Shown here: piece after piece, positions 61,915 through 64,000 of the stretch
How the letters are laid out: every line of letters begins with the position of its first letter
Position numbering within the stretch: the stretch's first letter is position 1
Origin: an uncultured Robinsoniella sp.
GTDB lineage: Bacteria > Bacillota > Clostridia > Lachnospirales > Lachnospiraceae
Assembly: GCA_900540475.1 (NCBI GenBank)
Contig: UQGG01000036.1
Span: 1-64,000, forward strand
Direction: 5' to 3'
DNA: 64,000 bases
Program-made: the position numbers and the translations under genes
Notes under the pieces: model-generated
Told to the model about the DNA's origin: nothing
What the model saw: only the letters and a program-made list of their open reading frames with translations
Databases searched by the model: none

Positions 61915-62784
61915 TCACTCCTTCGTTTCTTCCAGCCTTGCAAATACTTTCATTGCACGTTCTACATCTATCCTCGTTCCTTCCATACCCCAGTTGGATA
62001 TTTCATGAAAATAAATGGGTGTGGTTACTGCTCCCAGCTTTTCTTCAATATAATCCGCTCCCGCCTTCGCCATGTAGGTATAGTAATTTACTTTTCTTAC
62101 TCCCGCCCGGATGGAAGCATAAAAGTCTTTTTCACTTACTCCCGAACCGCCATGCATTACAACGGGAATCTTAGCTTTCTCATGTACCTCCCGGATAATA
62201 TCCGTTCTGAGATCCGGTTCCGACAGATAAAATCCATGAGTTGTACCAAAGGAGCAAGCAAGCGCCGATACGCCGGTGAGCTCCACAAAGCTTTTTGCCT
62301 CTTCTGGATTGGTATATACTTTTCCAAGCTCATTGTTGTTTTTCGCATCTGCGTATACCGTGTTGCGCTTCCCCATGTCTCCCAGCTCGCCTTCCACCGA
62401 AGCTCCTTTTGCCCGTGCCATTTCCACCACATGCCTGGTATTCTTCACATTTTCTTCAAATGGATAAGAAGAACCGTCATACATGATTCCGGTAAACCCG
62501 ATCTCAAGCGCTTTCTCTATATATGCAAAGCTCTCTCCATGATCCAGCTGGACACAGACAGGCACCGCTGCCTTCCTTGCAAAGTCTACCATAATCGGTC
62601 CGATTACCGATATGGGAATGACTTTTTCATGCACCTCTGCATGCTGGATCACAACCGGTATCCCCAGATTCTCAGCCGCCTGAATCACCGCCATTACGCT
62701 TTCCAGATTGGGAGTATTGAAGGCTCCTGCTGCATACCGGTGCTCTTCTGCAATTTCTAAAACTTCTTTTAAATTTACTAACAC
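61915..62784 (-). CDS. Class II ketose-bisphosphate aldolase (second, GatY/KbaY-like)
   Basis: Zinc aldolase of 289 residues. Key motifs are VCVQLDHGES, VEGELGDMGKR, FGTTHGFY, VMHGGSGVSE and KVNYYTYM. The start is a GTG at 62784, with AGGAGG 5 bases upstream and no nearby ATG. It shares the class II fold with the 52920 aldolase but is clearly a different paralogue. It precedes the FGGY kinase in a tight operon, so the substrate is probably a ketose phosphate made in this unit. Confidence 0.88.
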   Translation of the reverse strand: MLVNLKEVLEIAEEHRYAAGAFNTPNLESVMAVIQAAENLGIPVVIQHAEVHEKVIPISVIGPIMVDFARKAAVPVCVQLDHGESFAYIEKALEIGFTGIMYDGSSYPFEENVKNTRHVVEMARAKGASVEGELGDMGKRNTVYADAKNNNELGKVYTNPEEAKSFVELTGVSALACSFGTTHGFYLSEPDLRTDIIREVHEKAKIPVVMHGGSGVSEKDFYASIRAGVRKVNYYTYMAKAGADYIEEKLGAVTTPIYFHEISNWGMEGTRIDVERAMKVFARLEETKE

Positions 62785-62827
62785 GTCTGCCTCCTTAATC
62801 GATATTTTAATAGGCTGCCGGGCTAAA

Positions 62828-63082
62828 TTACGGCTCCAGCATTACTTTATAGGCATTGGGATCCTTTTCCGCTGTTTCAAATGCCTCTTTCCAGTCATCC
62901 AGTTTATATTTGTGGGAAATCAGCCCCTGAGTGGGAATGCTTCCATCCAGAATCCCTTTGATCACGGGTACATAGCAGTACGGTCCCAGATGTGAGCCAT
63001 AGATTGTGATCTCTTTGCCATCTCCGATATGGTTCCAGTCTGCCTTGATTTCATCGGGAAATACCTTTTTGTAACCTCTCAT
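62828..63082 (-). pseudogene. MDR dehydrogenase fragment (C-terminal end) with intact ribosome site
   Basis: An 84-residue frame matching only the end of zinc-type dehydrogenases: DWNHIGDGKEITIYGSHLGP, then KLDDWKEAFETAEKDPNAYK. Full members have about 350 residues, so the catalytic and most of the Rossmann parts are gone. AGGAGG lies 8 bases before the ATG and the gene keeps its place 27 bases after the UroD-like gene. A deletion that left the start and the end joined in frame fits; a new start at the end of a decayed gene is the alternative. Confidence 0.75.
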
Positions 63083-63109
63083 ACCTTCTACCTCCTGTTT
63101 TTTCTTTTA

Positions 63110-64000
63110 TCACAAATCTAATTCGCCGTTTGGCAAATAACGGCCATACTTATGTACGGCTCTCTGCATTGCTACAAAATTCTCAGGCTTTGCAGATGAG
63201 TGTACGCTGTTGCTGCTGGCACATACGTATCTTCCCCCCGGCGCATGTGTCTTCAGTATTTCCTTCACATAGTCTTCCATTTTCTCCGGTGTATAATTGG
63301 TCAGAGGTTCATCGCAGTCAATCCCGCCCATCACCGTTAATCCCGGATATTTCTTTTTGACTTCAACCTGGCTGATACCCGAATTTTCATCCAGAGGATG
63401 CAGTCCTTTGATTCCAAAATCTGTAAAATCCCCAATCAGTGAATTGATGTTTCCGCAGCAATGTTTGAGCATAAAAGCTCCTTTATCCAGGGTCAGGTCA
63501 CAGATCTTCTTAAGCCCCGGCAAAAAGAATTCGTTGAAATGATCTTTAGATAGGAGCAGACTCGTTTTTGTCCCGTAATCATCTCCCGTTAAAATAAAAT
63601 CTGCTCCCAGATCAATTGCCTTTTCGGCAAGCTTCAAATTATGCTCAATGGATATCTCCACCAGCTTATGTATAAGCTCCGGTTCCTCAAACAAATTGCA
63701 CATCATGTCTTCCATGCTGCTCAGATAATAACTGTAGTTAAATCCGTCATGGAGATGAAACCCGATCAGCCGCTTACCCTTAAACCTTCTTACCAGCTCC
63801 CTCAGGTAATCAAAGCGGAAATCTTCATTTGGATCAGGTGCCTTATAATGAAGGGCATCCTCCAGCGTCTCAATCGGTCCGTGCAGCGGAAGGGAAACCA
63901 GCTCACTGTTATACTGTCTCAGCATTCCCCACTCATTCCTTACGATCTTCTTTTCAGCATCCACCACTTCTTCCCGGTACAATCTGGATGGTGTCTGGGA
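63110..64000 (-). CDS. UroD/MtaA-like protein, HxCG type (5' end beyond window)
   Basis: At least 296 residues of a UroD-like protein; the frame stays open to the window edge and the usual length is 340-380, so the N-terminus is missing here. The zinc-type motif is KHCCGN (His-x-Cys-Gly), then GLHPLDENSG and LTVMGGIDCDEPL, with YVCASSNSVHSS near the end. It is the first visible gene of the operon that continues with the dehydrogenase fragment, aldolase, FGGY kinase and dehydrogenase. This shows a UroD-like protein in a second, separate sugar unit of the window. Reaction unknown. Confidence 0.8.
   Translation of the reverse strand, partial: SQTPSRLYREEVVDAEKKIVRNEWGMLRQYNSELVSLPLHGPIETLEDALHYKAPDPNEDFRFDYLRELVRRFKGKRLIGFHLHDGFNYSYYLSSMEDMMCNLFEEPELIHKLVEISIEHNLKLAEKAIDLGADFILTGDDYGTKTSLLLSKDHFNEFFLPGLKKICDLTLDKGAFMLKHCCGNINSLIGDFTDFGIKGLHPLDENSGISQVEVKKKYPGLTVMGGIDCDEPLTNYTPEKMEDYVKEILKTHAPGGRYVCASSNSVHSSAKPENFVAMQRAVHKYGRYLPNGELDL

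Overview
The window looks like a chromosomal segment of an anaerobic, glycan-degrading gut Firmicute of the family Lachnospiraceae (an Eisenbergiella- or Hungatella-like organism; genus is inference). The reasons are: strong AGGAGG ribosome sites, moderate-to-low GC, LplA/LplB/YtcP-type oligosaccharide importers encoded without their own ATPase, membrane-bound YesS-type AraC regulators, and a dense set of small palindromic repeats. No tRNA, rRNA, CRISPR, phage or plasmid genes were seen.

Region 1 (0.3-30.8 kb) is a large glycan-utilisation locus, almost all on the minus strand. It holds a 1662-residue secreted modular beta-helix protein, a Gfo/Idh/MocA oxidoreductase with a cysteine cluster, two complete lipoprotein-plus-two-permease sugar importers (6959-10541 and 20175-23625), two membrane AraC regulators (12930 plus; 17642-19930 minus), an unclassified TIM-barrel hydrolase-like protein, an unclassified six-hairpin glycosidase-like protein, a GH38 alpha-mannosidase, and three genes coding four UroD/MtaA-like domains, one gene being a head-to-tail fusion of two. 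No corrinoid protein or reactivase is visible, so the job of the UroD-like proteins in sugar metabolism is open.

Region 2 (31-43 kb) holds an Rpn/PD-(D/E)XK protein missing its catalytic core, an ABC exporter of the FtsX type with a two-component system that probably serves it, a GH43 enzyme overlapping the response regulator, an AraC-VOC pair, and copies of a palindromic repeat family. One large copy sits between the exporter and its presumed two-component system.

Region 3 (40.8-48.7 kb) is a sugar import module: a LacI repressor fused to a solute-binding-protein domain, divergent from an operon of alpha/beta hydrolase, ribose-type binding lipoprotein, double ATPase and two permeases. A LacI-type operator and two facing promoters can be read between them.

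Region 4 (48.7-52.7 kb) holds small housekeeping-type genes (Spx/ArsC-like, YwbE, TetR with a membrane protein), D-serine ammonia-lyase, and a deletion scar that joins the 5' end of an AGCS sodium:amino-acid symporter to the 3' end of an AraC regulator.

Region 5 (52.9-64 kb) is a second sugar catabolism region: class II aldolase and PfkB kinase, AraC regulator, xylose-isomerase-fold enzyme, DeoR-1-phosphofructokinase pair, and a tight minus-strand operon of UroD-like protein (cut by the window end), a dehydrogenase fragment, class II aldolase, FGGY kinase and a zinc-type dehydrogenase. The set of isomerase, kinases and aldolases reads as conversion of unusual sugars or polyols to triose phosphates; the substrates cannot be read from sequence.
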